A stretch of 64,000 nucleotides of DNA from Candidatus Peregrinibacteria bacterium CG10_big_fil_rev_8_21_14_0_10_55_24 (GTDB taxonomy: Bacteria > Patescibacteriota > Gracilibacteria > Peribacterales > Peribacteraceae), in contig PFDV01000005.1 of the NCBI GenBank assembly GCA_002772745.1, forward strand, positions 259,371 through 323,370, given 5' to 3'. The notes under the pieces are model-generated. The model did no database searches, was not told where the DNA came from, and was given only the letters and a program-made list of their open reading frames with translations. The position numbers were made by a program, and so were the translations under genes. Numbering within the stretch: the first letter of the stretch is position 1; each line of letters begins with the position of its first letter. Shown here piece by piece: positions 32,268-40,784 of this stretch.

Positions 32268-32480
32268 ATGGACATCTTGGATCACATGGATTCTATCGAA
32301 GCCTCCACTGTTGAACGCAGACGACACTCGTTATTCGATGACGAGAATTACCCGTCGCCATCCGTACCCAACGGCGGACGCAGGAGGACACGACAGCAGC
32401 TTGCCGCGGTCGGCTTCCGTCCGGTGGAAGGAGATGACCATCTTATGGAGATTGATGAGGAGTTGCGACGGGTAGATTGA
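32268..32480 (+). CDS. small hypothetical protein, 70 aa
   Basis: A charged, likely flexible protein (MDSIEASTVERRRHSLFDDENYPSP, then GGRRRTRQQLAAVGFRPVEGDDHLMEIDEELRRVD). The GRRRTRQQLAAVGF stretch could be a short DNA- or RNA-binding helix. A good terminator 24 bases after its stop supports a real transcript. The function is unknown. Confidence 0.55.
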   Translation: MDILDHMDSIEASTVERRRHSLFDDENYPSPSVPNGGRRRTRQQLAAVGFRPVEGDDHLMEIDEELRRVD

Positions 32481-32504
32481 GGAGGAACGTGATATTGGTT
32501 TTCC

Positions 32505-32526
32505 GGGGGGTCTGTAATGACCCCCC
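32505..32526 (+). terminator. intrinsic terminator
   Basis: GGGGGGTC pairs perfectly with GACCCCCC around loop TGTAAT, followed by TTATTTGTG. Confidence 0.75.
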
Positions 32527-32633
32527 TTATTTGTGTGTCATTCTTGGATATCAATCTTGTCAAAGTACTCAGAATTTGCTTCTATGGCCTCTTATGTCCG
32601 CATATTCCGGCAGGAGCGGCCCTGGATGGATAC

Positions 32634-32662
32634 TTGATACTTTAGAAGTATTATTGTATAAT
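32634..32662 (+). promoter_or_regulatory. consensus promoter of the DHH phosphoesterase gene
   Basis: -35 TTGATA (32634-32639), 17-base spacer, -10 TATAAT (32657-32662), start codon 14 bases further. Confidence 0.8.
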
Positions 32663-32676
32663 AATACGTTACGTCC

Positions 32677-34032
32677 ATGAGCCTTTCCCCTGACGAATTA
32701 TCGGCTGCCACACGGGCTATTGAGGAGCATCAGAAGATCCTCATCGTCCCGCATGCGAACATTGATCCCGATGGATTGAGCTCCGCGCTTGCATGCTATG
32801 AACTCTTTCAACTGCTCGGAAAGGAGGTGACGGTGGTGTGCCCGGACAGCCCGCCCGAGTCATTGGAGTTCCTGCCGGGGTATGAGCGTGTGCAGCAGGA
32901 TATCGAGGAAGCGCAAAAATTCGTCGTCACGGTGAATCTGGACGAGGGGGTGGAGGTGGATAAGCTCCGTTACACGGTGGAGGACCGCAAGGTGAATATC
33001 ATCGTGGTGCCTAAGGGCGGCCGCATTCGTCCACAGCAGATTTCGCTGGGGGAGGGGGAGCAGCGCTATGATCTGATCATCGTCGTCGATACGGCGGATC
33101 TCGCACTCCTTGGAGACCTCTATACGCAGCACATTGATCTCTTTTCGCACGTGCCGTTGCTCAATATCGACCACCACGTCAGCAACACCCGCTTCGGGCA
33201 GATTCTGTTGATTGATCCCACGGCAGCGAGCGCCACCGAGGTGCTCTACCAGTGGTTTCTGCGGGTGCCCGGATGGAAGGAACGCCTGACGCCCGATATC
33301 GCTACGTTGCTCCTTACAGGACTCATTACCGATACCCGCAGTTTTCAAAATCCCAACACGACTCCGCGTTCTCTGGAGATCGCTGCCGAGCTCTTGGAGA
33401 TGGGGGCGCGCCAGCAGGAGATCATCCAACATGTCTACAAGACCAAGCCGCTCACTACGCTCAAGATCTGGGGACGTGCGCTCAATCGCATCCAGGTTGA
33501 TGAACACGCTGGTATTGTGTGGTCTGCAGTCAGTCGCGAAGATTTGAGTGAGATGGGTGCGACCAGCAAGGAGACGAGCGGCATTCTCGACGAGCTCATT
33601 TCCACGGTGCCCAGTGCGGATCTGTACGTCCTCTTTACAGAGCTTGAGGATGGCGGGCTCAAGGCAAGTGCGCGTTCCTCGGATGCGATTGATGTGAGCG
33701 CACTTGCGGCGCAGGCCTACGGCGGCGGCGGTCACCCGCGCGCAGCGGGATTCCGCGTGGAAAAGTACGACAATTTCTCGCTGCAGGTTCTCGAATGCAT
33801 TCAGAAACTCAAGGAGGTAATGACCCTCCAGCGACGCTCGAGCGAGGATCGTGTCCCCGAATTACCATCGGTGGGGACTGCGGAAAAACCGGCGCCATCT
33901 CTGGCTCCCTCCGCTGGTGTCATTGCGCCCTTTGCGTCTGTGCCTCCTCCTCAGTCGATTGATGTCATTGAAGAGATCGGCGGAGGTGCCGCCACTGGCG
34001 CAACCTCCGATGTACTAAAGAAGCTTTCCTAG
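32677..34032 (+). CDS. DHH-family phosphoesterase (NrnA-like nanoRNase/pAp phosphatase)
   Basis: NrnA-type enzymes degrade 2-5-nt RNAs and/or dephosphorylate pAp. Motifs: HANIDPDGLSSAL (metal-binding D30 and D32), VVDTADLALLG, the signature NIDHHVSNTRFG, GLITDTRSFQN, and the DHHA1 substrate motif GGGGHPRAAGF near 350. At 451 aa it is about 120 residues longer than NrnA owing to a proline/alanine-rich C-terminal tail (LPSVGTAEKPAPSLAPSAG...) of unknown use. A near-consensus promoter lies directly upstream. Its stop is 84 bases before infB. Confidence 0.9.
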   Translation: MSLSPDELSAATRAIEEHQKILIVPHANIDPDGLSSALACYELFQLLGKEVTVVCPDSPPESLEFLPGYERVQQDIEEAQKFVVTVNLDEGVEVDKLRYTVEDRKVNIIVVPKGGRIRPQQISLGEGEQRYDLIIVVDTADLALLGDLYTQHIDLFSHVPLLNIDHHVSNTRFGQILLIDPTAASATEVLYQWFLRVPGWKERLTPDIATLLLTGLITDTRSFQNPNTTPRSLEIAAELLEMGARQQEIIQHVYKTKPLTTLKIWGRALNRIQVDEHAGIVWSAVSREDLSEMGATSKETSGILDELISTVPSADLYVLFTELEDGGLKASARSSDAIDVSALAAQAYGGGGHPRAAGFRVEKYDNFSLQVLECIQKLKEVMTLQRRSSEDRVPELPSVGTAEKPAPSLAPSAGVIAPFASVPPPQSIDVIEEIGGGAATGATSDVLKKLS

Positions 34033-34116
34033 CGGAAGGAATGAGGTCTTTTGCTTGTGGTTAAGGGGGTGTCTGATAGACTGCGGCATGCCGTAGGCAT
34101 TTTTTCCTGCAGAGCA

Positions 34117-36399
34117 ATGCGACTTGTACGGGTGGCAAAAGCATTGGGCATGACTGGACAGCAACTCCGGCAGGAGCTGGAGTCAGTGAATTTTGGTGTC
34201 AAAGCGACGGATCGTGAGATTCCAGAGAACCTTGCGATTGGCATCATACGTTTCCTTGCGCAGAAGCGGGGGATTGAAGTGGATATAGAGTCCTTGGGTA
34301 CGGAAGGAGCAATGGATCAGGATCAGGAGGAAGAGGAACAGCAGGGGTCGTCATCCGCCCCTCAGGATTCCGTAGAGAGCGATCAGGAACCAAAGGCCGG
34401 CGTGGTCGCCTCTGAGGAATCCGCTAAGCGCGAGTCGGTTCATGTTCTCAGGAAGCTGACACTCGAGGATGTCCCCCAAGGAGCTATTGATCTGCAGACT
34501 CAACAGAGTCGCGAGGAACGCAAGAAGCTGGAGGAAGAGGAGCTCCGTGTCCAGCGGGCAGCCGGAACCACTGCAAGTACACTACGTCCTATCGCCGAGC
34601 GGCATCAGGAACAGATCAAGCAGAAGGAGGGGGTGGTGCTCCTTCCTTCGCATGTTACGGTTAAGGAGTTTGCCGAGAAAACAGGCATCCAGGTTCCCAA
34701 GGTTATTCGGACACTCATGCAGAACGGGGTGATGGCGACCATCAACAAGACCATTGATTACGACACCGCTGCCATCGTTGCCTCTGAACTCGGTGTTGCC
34801 GTGCAGAAGGAGCAGGATACCGCCACCGCCGAGGACATCCTCAGTCGCAATTTAGAAGAGCTCCTGAAGGATGAGCCGGAAAACCTGCAACCTCGTCCGC
34901 CGGTGGTCGTGGTCATGGGGCACGTTGACCATGGCAAGACTTCCATTCTCGATGCGATCCGCACTACCGATGTCGTTGCCGGAGAAGCGGGTCAGATCAC
35001 GCAGCACATCGGAGCGTATCAAGTGCTCCATACACCCAAGGGATCAAAAGGAGAGGCGCACCCCATTACATTCCTCGATACACCCGGTCATGAGGCGTTC
35101 ACGGCCATGCGCGCACGCGGAGCGCAGGTTACGGATATTGCCGTGATTGTGGTGGCTGCGGATGAGGGAGTGAAGCCGACGACTGTGGAAGCCATTAATC
35201 ATGCCAAGGAGGCGGGCGTGCCGGTCCTTGTTGCGATCAACAAGATGGATCGGGAGAATGCGGATCCCGATCGTGTGAAGGGTGAACTTGCGGCACAGGG
35301 CCTGCAATCCGAGGACTGGGGCGGACAGACACCTGTTGTACTTTGCAGTGCAAAGACCAAACAGGGGATTGATGAGCTTCTTGATTCCATCGTACTCATG
35401 GCTCAGATGGCCAAGCTCACTGCCAATCCTCATCGCCCCGCCGTGGCCACCATCATCGAAAGCCACCTTAATTCTGCTCTTGGGTCACTGGGGACGGTCG
35501 TTGTGAATACAGGTGTCCTGCGCCAGGGCGATGTGTTCGTCTGCGGTCAGACGATGGGCAAAGTGCGTACGATGGAAGACGCGCATGGTGTGCGTTTAGC
35601 GTCTCTGTTACCTTCCGGTACCGCTCGTATCTCGGGATTCCAATCCGTACCGCAGGTGGGTGATATTCTGCAGGTGGTAAGCAGTGAGCAGCAGGCCCGC
35701 GTACTCTTGGACGCCGTGAAAGAGCGCGGTCAGCGTGCCAAGAAGGCGAGCTTCATCGACCTGGTGAGTCGTCTTTCACAGGGGAAATTGACACAGCTTA
35801 AAGTGGTACTCAAGGCCGATGCTCAGGGGTCGTTGGAGGCCATCAAGGATGCACTTGCCAAGCAGACAAGTGCGGATGTTTCTGTGAAGGTCATCCATGC
35901 GGCAGTGGGTGCGGTTTCCGAGAGTGATGTGATGATGGCAGCGGCGAGCGGGGGAGTAGTGATCGCCTTTACGGTGCTGGTGCCTTCCTCGGTCCTGCGC
36001 ACGGCGGACCGTGAAGGAGTACAGGTGCGCCAGTACGATGTGGTCTATGCACTCCTCGACGATATCGACGGACTCCTCAAGGGGCTCATAGAGCCCGAGG
36101 AGGAAGAGAAGATTCTCGGGCGCCTGGAGGTCCGCGCGATCTTCCTCACCAAGAAGTCCGAGCAGATCGTGGGGGGCAAAGTGACGCAGGGAGTTTTGAA
36201 GCGTCTCCCTTTTCGCATCTTCCGTGAGGAAAAAGAGGTCGGCACGGGGCGCATTACCTCCATGAAGCACGTGGATAAAGACATCAAGGAAGCCAAGGAA
36301 GGGGCGGAATGCGGTCTGCGCGTACAGACAACCTGTCCCGTGGTTGAAGGGGATGTGCTCGAGGTGTACTTACGCGAGCTCAAACGGAAGGAGGTGTGA
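34117..36399 (+). CDS. infB: translation initiation factor IF-2
   Basis: IF-2 positions fMet-tRNA on the ribosome. The N-terminus [21 protein letters not shown] is an IF2N-type helix; a charged linker (about 70-150) leads to a second IF2N-like domain ([25 protein letters not shown]). The G domain holds [24 protein letters not shown] and NKMD, followed by domains II-IV. 760 aa. The start at 34117 is preferred over an upstream in-frame one because it begins at the conserved helix. It may be cotranscribed with the DHH gene. Confidence 0.96.
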   Translation: MRLVRVAKALGMTGQQLRQELESVNFGVKATDREIPENLAIGIIRFLAQKRGIEVDIESLGTEGAMDQDQEEEEQQGSSSAPQDSVESDQEPKAGVVASEESAKRESVHVLRKLTLEDVPQGAIDLQTQQSREERKKLEEEELRVQRAAGTTASTLRPIAERHQEQIKQKEGVVLLPSHVTVKEFAEKTGIQVPKVIRTLMQNGVMATINKTIDYDTAAIVASELGVAVQKEQDTATAEDILSRNLEELLKDEPENLQPRPPVVVVMGHVDHGKTSILDAIRTTDVVAGEAGQITQHIGAYQVLHTPKGSKGEAHPITFLDTPGHEAFTAMRARGAQVTDIAVIVVAADEGVKPTTVEAINHAKEAGVPVLVAINKMDRENADPDRVKGELAAQGLQSEDWGGQTPVVLCSAKTKQGIDELLDSIVLMAQMAKLTANPHRPAVATIIESHLNSALGSLGTVVVNTGVLRQGDVFVCGQTMGKVRTMEDAHGVRLASLLPSGTARISGFQSVPQVGDILQVVSSEQQARVLLDAVKERGQRAKKASFIDLVSRLSQGKLTQLKVVLKADAQGSLEAIKDALAKQTSADVSVKVIHAAVGAVSESDVMMAAASGGVVIAFTVLVPSSVLRTADREGVQVRQYDVVYALLDDIDGLLKGLIEPEEEEKILGRLEVRAIFLTKKSEQIVGGKVTQGVLKRLPFRIFREEKEVGTGRITSMKHVDKDIKEAKEGAECGLRVQTTCPVVEGDVLEVYLRELKRKEV

Positions 36400-36402
36400 T
36401 GC

Positions 36403-38316
36403 TCAAGGATTGAGGCTGTTCCACTCCGCGATAATTTGCTCCATTTTGATGTGATCAATGCCGATGAGGGGGTTGGCAAAGGTCGCGTCGCGTTGGCGAA
36501 TTTGCTCAAGCGTATCGTTGACTTGCGCGTAGTCGAGCCGGCCGTTGTATCCCTGGCTCTGCGCCGATTGCCGGATTTGTCGCATGAAATCGTTGAATTG
36601 GAGATTGGTCGCGACTGCCTGGGCATTGAAGGCTGGCGCGGCGACTGCGGCCTGTATCGTCGGTCGTATGTTGGTCTCTACGTTTTGTTTGAAGTTTGCA
36701 TACGTTGCGTTGTTCTGGTGGATATTTGCTGCTGCTGCACCAGCATCGTAGCGACCACCGCCTGCTGGCGCTCCCGGAGGCGCTCCCGGAGGTGTTCCCG
36801 GAGGCGCTCCTCTCCCTGCGCGACTGAAGTCGAACGCCGTCCCTGTAACGTCCGCATTGGCCAGACCCAACTGGTCGAGCTTGTAGCTCAGGCGGCCAGG
36901 ACCGGCTTTGCCCAAAAGACCAAGAGGAGAGACGGATTTGCCCCGTGCGCCACCGGCCCCCGGAATGGGGAGGATCGGCAGTGCAAGAGGTGCTTTGACG
37001 GCAATCGTACCCCAGGCTTTGCCCCAACCGCGGATGGTCTCGCTGACGCCGGCATAGGCATCATCAATCTTGAGCGCGGTGAAGGTGCCGACCCAAAAGA
37101 CTCCCAAGGTCATGATCTTCCAGAGGAGGTCGACAAAACTATTGATGCCTACGACCAGGAAGTTCTGCTGCTCGAAAAAGCTTTCAAGCACGCTTCCTTG
37201 CGGCAGGTTTCCAGGATTCACCGATACCGTGCCAATGTTGACCAGGATGTAACCGATTGTCAGGGGGATGGCGACTGCGAAGGGCAGGAATGCCGCTGCG
37301 ATGAATTTACGGAAGATGATCATGCTGTTAAATTTTCCCTGCGGTCCCATCTTTTCGCCGATGACGAATCCCAGGAACATAAAGGGCATGAAGGCGATGG
37401 TGAGCCACAGGATGGGAATACGGATGACAAAGGCCACGGTCATGGCCATCAGGGGGAACAGCAATGCCACAAGGAGCACGAGCACGAAGACGATTTGTAT
37501 GATCCCCTGGAGGACCACTCCCATCTTCTGGACGGTTGTTCCGGGAGGAGGAGCGGCATTTTTGGCAAGGAGCAGCATGTTCTTGATGTTCGTGTGATTG
37601 AGCGCCAGTCCAGTGAGAATACCCTGGGGCGTGTTGGTATTTGCGTTCAATGGTACTTCTTTGAAGGCGATTGCACCGTTTGCCAATGGGACGTAGCCTT
37701 GGGCGGCGGTGGCTTGGCCGGCCGGAGGGAAGACGGCGACATCTTCCCATGTGGTACAAGGAACGATGTTCCCCTGTTCATTTTTCACTTGGCAGGCAAT
37801 ACCGAGTGCGGAAGGCATGGAATACACCGTTGCCGTGAGGATGTTTGCCGTGTCGAGGATCACGCGGGGGAAGAACCAGGAGAAGTTGACGAGGATCACC
37901 GCGAGAATGAATTTAATGAGGTACTGACCGATGATGTCCTTTTTCGCTGTCACTACGACAATTACGGTTCCTGCAATGAAGAGGAAGGCGAAGATCACAT
38001 TCGTGATATCCCGTGCGACTTGCCAAATTTCCTGGAGAGGATTGCCTGTTGTGTTATTGACGGTTGCGCTGAGACTTGTGATCAGTCCTGGATCAAGCAG
38101 GATCTCCATCAGGTGAATCAGGAGCAGTGCCAGGAATTGGAAGATTGTCGCAACAACGGAGACCATCGTGTGGAACGTCGTGAAGATACTCTCCGGTTCG
38201 GTTCCCTGGGCGGATGCAGAACAAACGTTCAGGATTTCCGTATCCTGGTACAGAGCAATCCACCCCAGGGGGATCGTGAGCGTGAGCGCGAGTAGGAGTT
38301 TTTTCTTCGAGAGCAT
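36403..38316 (-). CDS. VirB6/TrbL-like polytopic membrane protein, 637 aa
   Basis: A signal-like N-terminus (MLSKKKLLLALTLTIPLGW) precedes about eight hydrophobic segments, including IFQFLALLLIHLMEILL, VIFAFLFIAGTVIVVV, YLIKFILAVILVNFSWFFPR, IIQIVFVLVLLVALLFPLMAM and FWVGTFTALKIDDAYAG. This is the pattern of VirB6/TrbL-type channel proteins seen in CPR genomes. The cytoplasmic C-terminus is a disordered G/P/A-rich repeat (about residue 525) followed by a helical tail. The start at 38316 is set by TACAAT ending seven bases upstream. The family call is from architecture. It converges with infB with three bases between them. Confidence 0.7.
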   Translation of the reverse strand: MLSKKKLLLALTLTIPLGWIALYQDTEILNVCSASAQGTEPESIFTTFHTMVSVVATIFQFLALLLIHLMEILLDPGLITSLSATVNNTTGNPLQEIWQVARDITNVIFAFLFIAGTVIVVVTAKKDIIGQYLIKFILAVILVNFSWFFPRVILDTANILTATVYSMPSALGIACQVKNEQGNIVPCTTWEDVAVFPPAGQATAAQGYVPLANGAIAFKEVPLNANTNTPQGILTGLALNHTNIKNMLLLAKNAAPPPGTTVQKMGVVLQGIIQIVFVLVLLVALLFPLMAMTVAFVIRIPILWLTIAFMPFMFLGFVIGEKMGPQGKFNSMIIFRKFIAAAFLPFAVAIPLTIGYILVNIGTVSVNPGNLPQGSVLESFFEQQNFLVVGINSFVDLLWKIMTLGVFWVGTFTALKIDDAYAGVSETIRGWGKAWGTIAVKAPLALPILPIPGAGGARGKSVSPLGLLGKAGPGRLSYKLDQLGLANADVTGTAFDFSRAGRGAPPGTPPGAPPGAPAGGGRYDAGAAAANIHQNNATYANFKQNVETNIRPTIQAAVAAPAFNAQAVATNLQFNDFMRQIRQSAQSQGYNGRLDYAQVNDTLEQIRQRDATFANPLIGIDHIKMEQIIAEWNSLNP

Positions 38317-38394
38317 TCCGAGTATTGTACCATTTTGGCCGGGTTTCTTCAACCCCAGGGTTTCGGCAGGCCCCCTACCTTCGATGTAGTGTTA

Positions 38395-38560
38395 GAACAG
38401 AATATTTGTCATTAGTTGAGTATAAATTTTGTTCGTTGTATCTAATTCTTTAAAAAGTATATTTATGTTTTTGTTTATTTTAAGCCAAAAAAATTGATTA
38501 TAATAATTGTTCAATAAGTTGATCAATTTTCTTGCGCTTTCCGTATGTTCATGAGTACAG
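38395..38560. other. strongly AT-rich intergenic island
   Basis: Between two divergent genes lies about 165 bases that are strikingly AT-rich compared with everything around them, with runs of T and A and an inverted repeat AATTGAT (38492-38498) / ATCAATT (38522-38528). A minus-strand ORF of 80 codons spans it but its composition looks random. It could be a regulatory region, a melting/bending site or foreign DNA. Confidence 0.5.
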
Positions 38561-38565
38561 TTTGT

Positions 38566-38581
38566 GAACGAGCTCACGTTC
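38566..38581. promoter_or_regulatory. GAACG-N6-CGTTC operator-like palindrome
   Basis: An inverted repeat seven bases before the ATG of the HTH protein. Being so close to the start of a putative regulator gene, it is a natural candidate for autoregulation; inference. Confidence 0.4.
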
Positions 38582-38587
38582 GCATGT

Positions 38588-39175
38588 ATGTCTTCCGCCA
38601 TCCTCAAAGCACTGTTTAGTTCCCAGACGCGCATGAAGTTACTCTCGACGTTCTTGCTCCATTCGGAGGAGGAGTATTACATCCGGGAGCTTACACGGTT
38701 ACTCCATGAGCAGATTAACTCAATTCGTCGGGAACTGGAGAACCTCCGTCGGATCGGTTTGGTGAAAGCGCGGCATCGTAATCGTAAAAAGTATTATCGC
38801 GTGGATCCGGAATTCCCGCTTTTTTCTGAGCTCAGGAGCATCTTTGCAAAGGAGATCCAAGCGGAGAGCCCCATTGTTGCCAGCCTCAAAAAACTTCCCA
38901 ATATCGATCTCGTTCTTCTTGCGGGGAACTTCGTGGGTACGGAGAGCAAAGTGGATCTCCTCGTTGTTGGAGAACTGAAGAAGGAAATGCTTGAGGCACT
39001 CTTGCTGCAGGATCCTAACCTCAAAAATGTTCGTTACTCCATTTTCTCTCAGGCGGATTTTCTCTATCGCCTGAGTCTGCGCGACCGGTTCATAACCGCT
39101 ATTCTCAGTGATCCACGGCATCTTACGGTGCACAACTTGATCCAGTCTCAGATTGAAGAAGCAAAGGCGAAGTGA
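38588..39175 (+). CDS. winged-helix protein fused to a nucleotidyltransferase-like domain
   Basis: Residues 1-75 form a winged HTH (ILKALFSSQTRMKLLSTFLLHSEEEYYIRELTRLLHEQINSIRRELENLRRIGLVKARHRNRKKYYRV pattern). Residues 95-195 contain IDLVLLAGNFVGTESKVDLLVVG, resembling the G[GS]...D.D motif of minimal nucleotidyltransferases (MNT), with the first glycine motif altered to GN and only one clear acidic pair member. Such HTH-NTase fusions are frequent in CPR genomes but their targets are unknown. It follows an AT-rich island and a palindrome suited to self-regulation. 195 aa. Confidence 0.75.
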   Translation: MSSAILKALFSSQTRMKLLSTFLLHSEEEYYIRELTRLLHEQINSIRRELENLRRIGLVKARHRNRKKYYRVDPEFPLFSELRSIFAKEIQAESPIVASLKKLPNIDLVLLAGNFVGTESKVDLLVVGELKKEMLEALLLQDPNLKNVRYSIFSQADFLYRLSLRDRFITAILSDPRHLTVHNLIQSQIEEAKAK

Positions 39176-39259
39176 CTTGGCTTAAGGTCTAAGGCTTGGC
39201 AAAGAATGGCCGTAATTTGCTTTACAGAGAAGTGAGCGCTCTGTACCCTCCTTCCACTT

Positions 39260-39742
39260 ATGACGTCGCTCCTCCTTCGTGAGCAGTCGGCATCCTTGAT
39301 CAAGCCACGGCCGGAGCTGCGGACGGGGTACACCGTACGTGTACACGAACGCATTCAGGAGGGTGGCAAGGAACGCATCCAGATCTTTGAGGGCCTCATT
39401 ATTTCTGTGCATCGAGGAGCAACCATCGCCGATACGACATTCACGGTGCGTCGCATTGCCTCGGGAGTGGGTGTTGAGCGTGTGTTCTCCCTCCACTCTC
39501 CACTCATCGAGAAGATTGACGTGAAGAAGGTTGCGAAGGTGAGACGAGCGAAACTCTTCTTCCTGCGTGGCCGCCATGGGAAGTCTGCGCGTATGTCAGA
39601 GCGCTTCACGACAGCGGAAGAATTTGCTGTTGCCACTGCCCCTGCTACCTCTGAGGAGGCGGTTCAGGAGAAGGAAGAGGAAGAGGTAGCCGCCGCAGAG
39701 GGTGTTCCAATGGAATCACAGATGGAGGAGGGGAAGGCATAA
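39260..39742 (+). CDS. rplS: 50S ribosomal protein L19 with acidic tail
   Basis: L19 lies at the 30S-50S interface. [64 protein letters not shown] and [19 protein letters not shown] are canonical. At 160 aa it is about 45 residues longer than usual, owing to a glutamate/alanine-rich C-terminal tail. rplS stands apart from its usual trmD-rpsP partners. Secure. Confidence 0.95.
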   Translation: MTSLLLREQSASLIKPRPELRTGYTVRVHERIQEGGKERIQIFEGLIISVHRGATIADTTFTVRRIASGVGVERVFSLHSPLIEKIDVKKVAKVRRAKLFFLRGRHGKSARMSERFTTAEEFAVATAPATSEEAVQEKEEEEVAAAEGVPMESQMEEGKA

Positions 39743-39769
39743 AGAAGTCTCTAGAGGTATAGTAAGGAT

Positions 39770-40723
39770 ATGCGGCTCCTTCTTGTTGGCAATTATGGTG
39801 CGGGAAATCTGGGTGATGAGGCACTGCGCGACTTTTTCCTCACGCGCTTTCCTCAACATGTATGGACGTGTATCTCCGTGCGCCCCTCCCGGGATCGCCC
39901 TGAGGTTCCGCCGCTGCCGTGCGGTTTGCGATCCCTGTGCACGACGCCTTGGTGGAGAACGTTCATGGTTCTCTGGAGAGTGGATGCCGTTGTGTTCGGC
40001 GGCGGTTCGCTCTTCACGGATACGGAATCCGTCTTCGCCTGTATGCTCTGGTGGTGGCATGCCATGGTGGCCCGGTTTTTAAGGAAGCCTTTGCACTTTG
40101 CGTTTCAGGGTGTGGGCCCTTTCCGCACCCGTCTAGGGGAGTGGTTGGCACGCTCAGCATTCCGTAAAGCTCGGTCTCTTTCCGTGCGGGATACCCTCTC
40201 CTTTTCCCGAGTGCAATTGTGGCACTTGAATACAAAAGTTATACAAAGCTTTGATCCTGTTTTCTCTCTTGTGGATAAGGAAAAAACGCATACTAATCCA
40301 CAAAATGTGCTCACGGTTATTCCTCGCCACAATTCCCGGGATTCCCTGCTCAGTCGTCTCAAGGAACTCCTCTTAGGCGGGATGTGGGATGGTGTGGATA
40401 TCCTTCTTCTGCAACCAGAGCACCCGCAGGAGCGGTCTTTTGCTTTGGAGCTCCTTTCTGCGGGTGCACGAGAGATTATTCCCGTACGAACGCTCGAAGA
40501 GCTCGTCGATCAGGTTGCGGCCTCGCGCGTGGTGCTCACCCAGCGCTATCACGGAGGACTCGTGGCGCTTGCGCTCCAAAGGGAACTCCATTGCGTGGAG
40601 CAATCTCCCGGTGATAAATTAGATGCCCTTGCCAAGCTGGCAGCCCGTCCTTTCGATCGCGAGGTGCTCTGTTCTCAGATAGAGGACGGGGTCCGAGCTC
40701 TTGAACAGGGTTTACGGAGTTGA
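39770..40723 (+). CDS. csaB: polysaccharide pyruvyl transferase, CsaB-type
   Basis: CsaB adds ketal-pyruvate to secondary cell-wall polymers, creating the ligand bound by SLH domains. The protein begins MRLLLVGNYGAGNLGDEALRD and shows VVFGGGSLFTDTES, FAFQGVGPFRTRLGEWL, FDPVFSL and VLTQRYHGGLVALALQRELHC, all typical. 317 aa is normal. TATAGT ends six bases before the ATG. An SLH-domain protein is encoded at 50165-51457, so an S-layer anchoring pathway is plausible. Confidence 0.9.
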   Translation: MRLLLVGNYGAGNLGDEALRDFFLTRFPQHVWTCISVRPSRDRPEVPPLPCGLRSLCTTPWWRTFMVLWRVDAVVFGGGSLFTDTESVFACMLWWWHAMVARFLRKPLHFAFQGVGPFRTRLGEWLARSAFRKARSLSVRDTLSFSRVQLWHLNTKVIQSFDPVFSLVDKEKTHTNPQNVLTVIPRHNSRDSLLSRLKELLLGGMWDGVDILLLQPEHPQERSFALELLSAGAREIIPVRTLEELVDQVAASRVVLTQRYHGGLVALALQRELHCVEQSPGDKLDALAKLAARPFDREVLCSQIEDGVRALEQGLRS

Positions 40724-40784
40724 CTATATAGCATGTAAAGCGCGTTTCTGGTACAATAGAAAGAAATCATTCCCATTCTCTCCT

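Noticed and set aside
36436..38295. A 619-codon open frame on the plus strand antisense to the VirB6-like gene
   Set aside because: Its composition is that of a mirrored hydrophobic gene (rich in D, E, H, G and C), with no domain pattern; the opposite strand encodes a convincing membrane protein with a promoter.
38392..38634. An 80-codon minus-strand frame in the AT-rich island
   Set aside because: It arises from AT-rich sequence, overlaps the start of the HTH gene on the other strand and shows no promoter or protein pattern.
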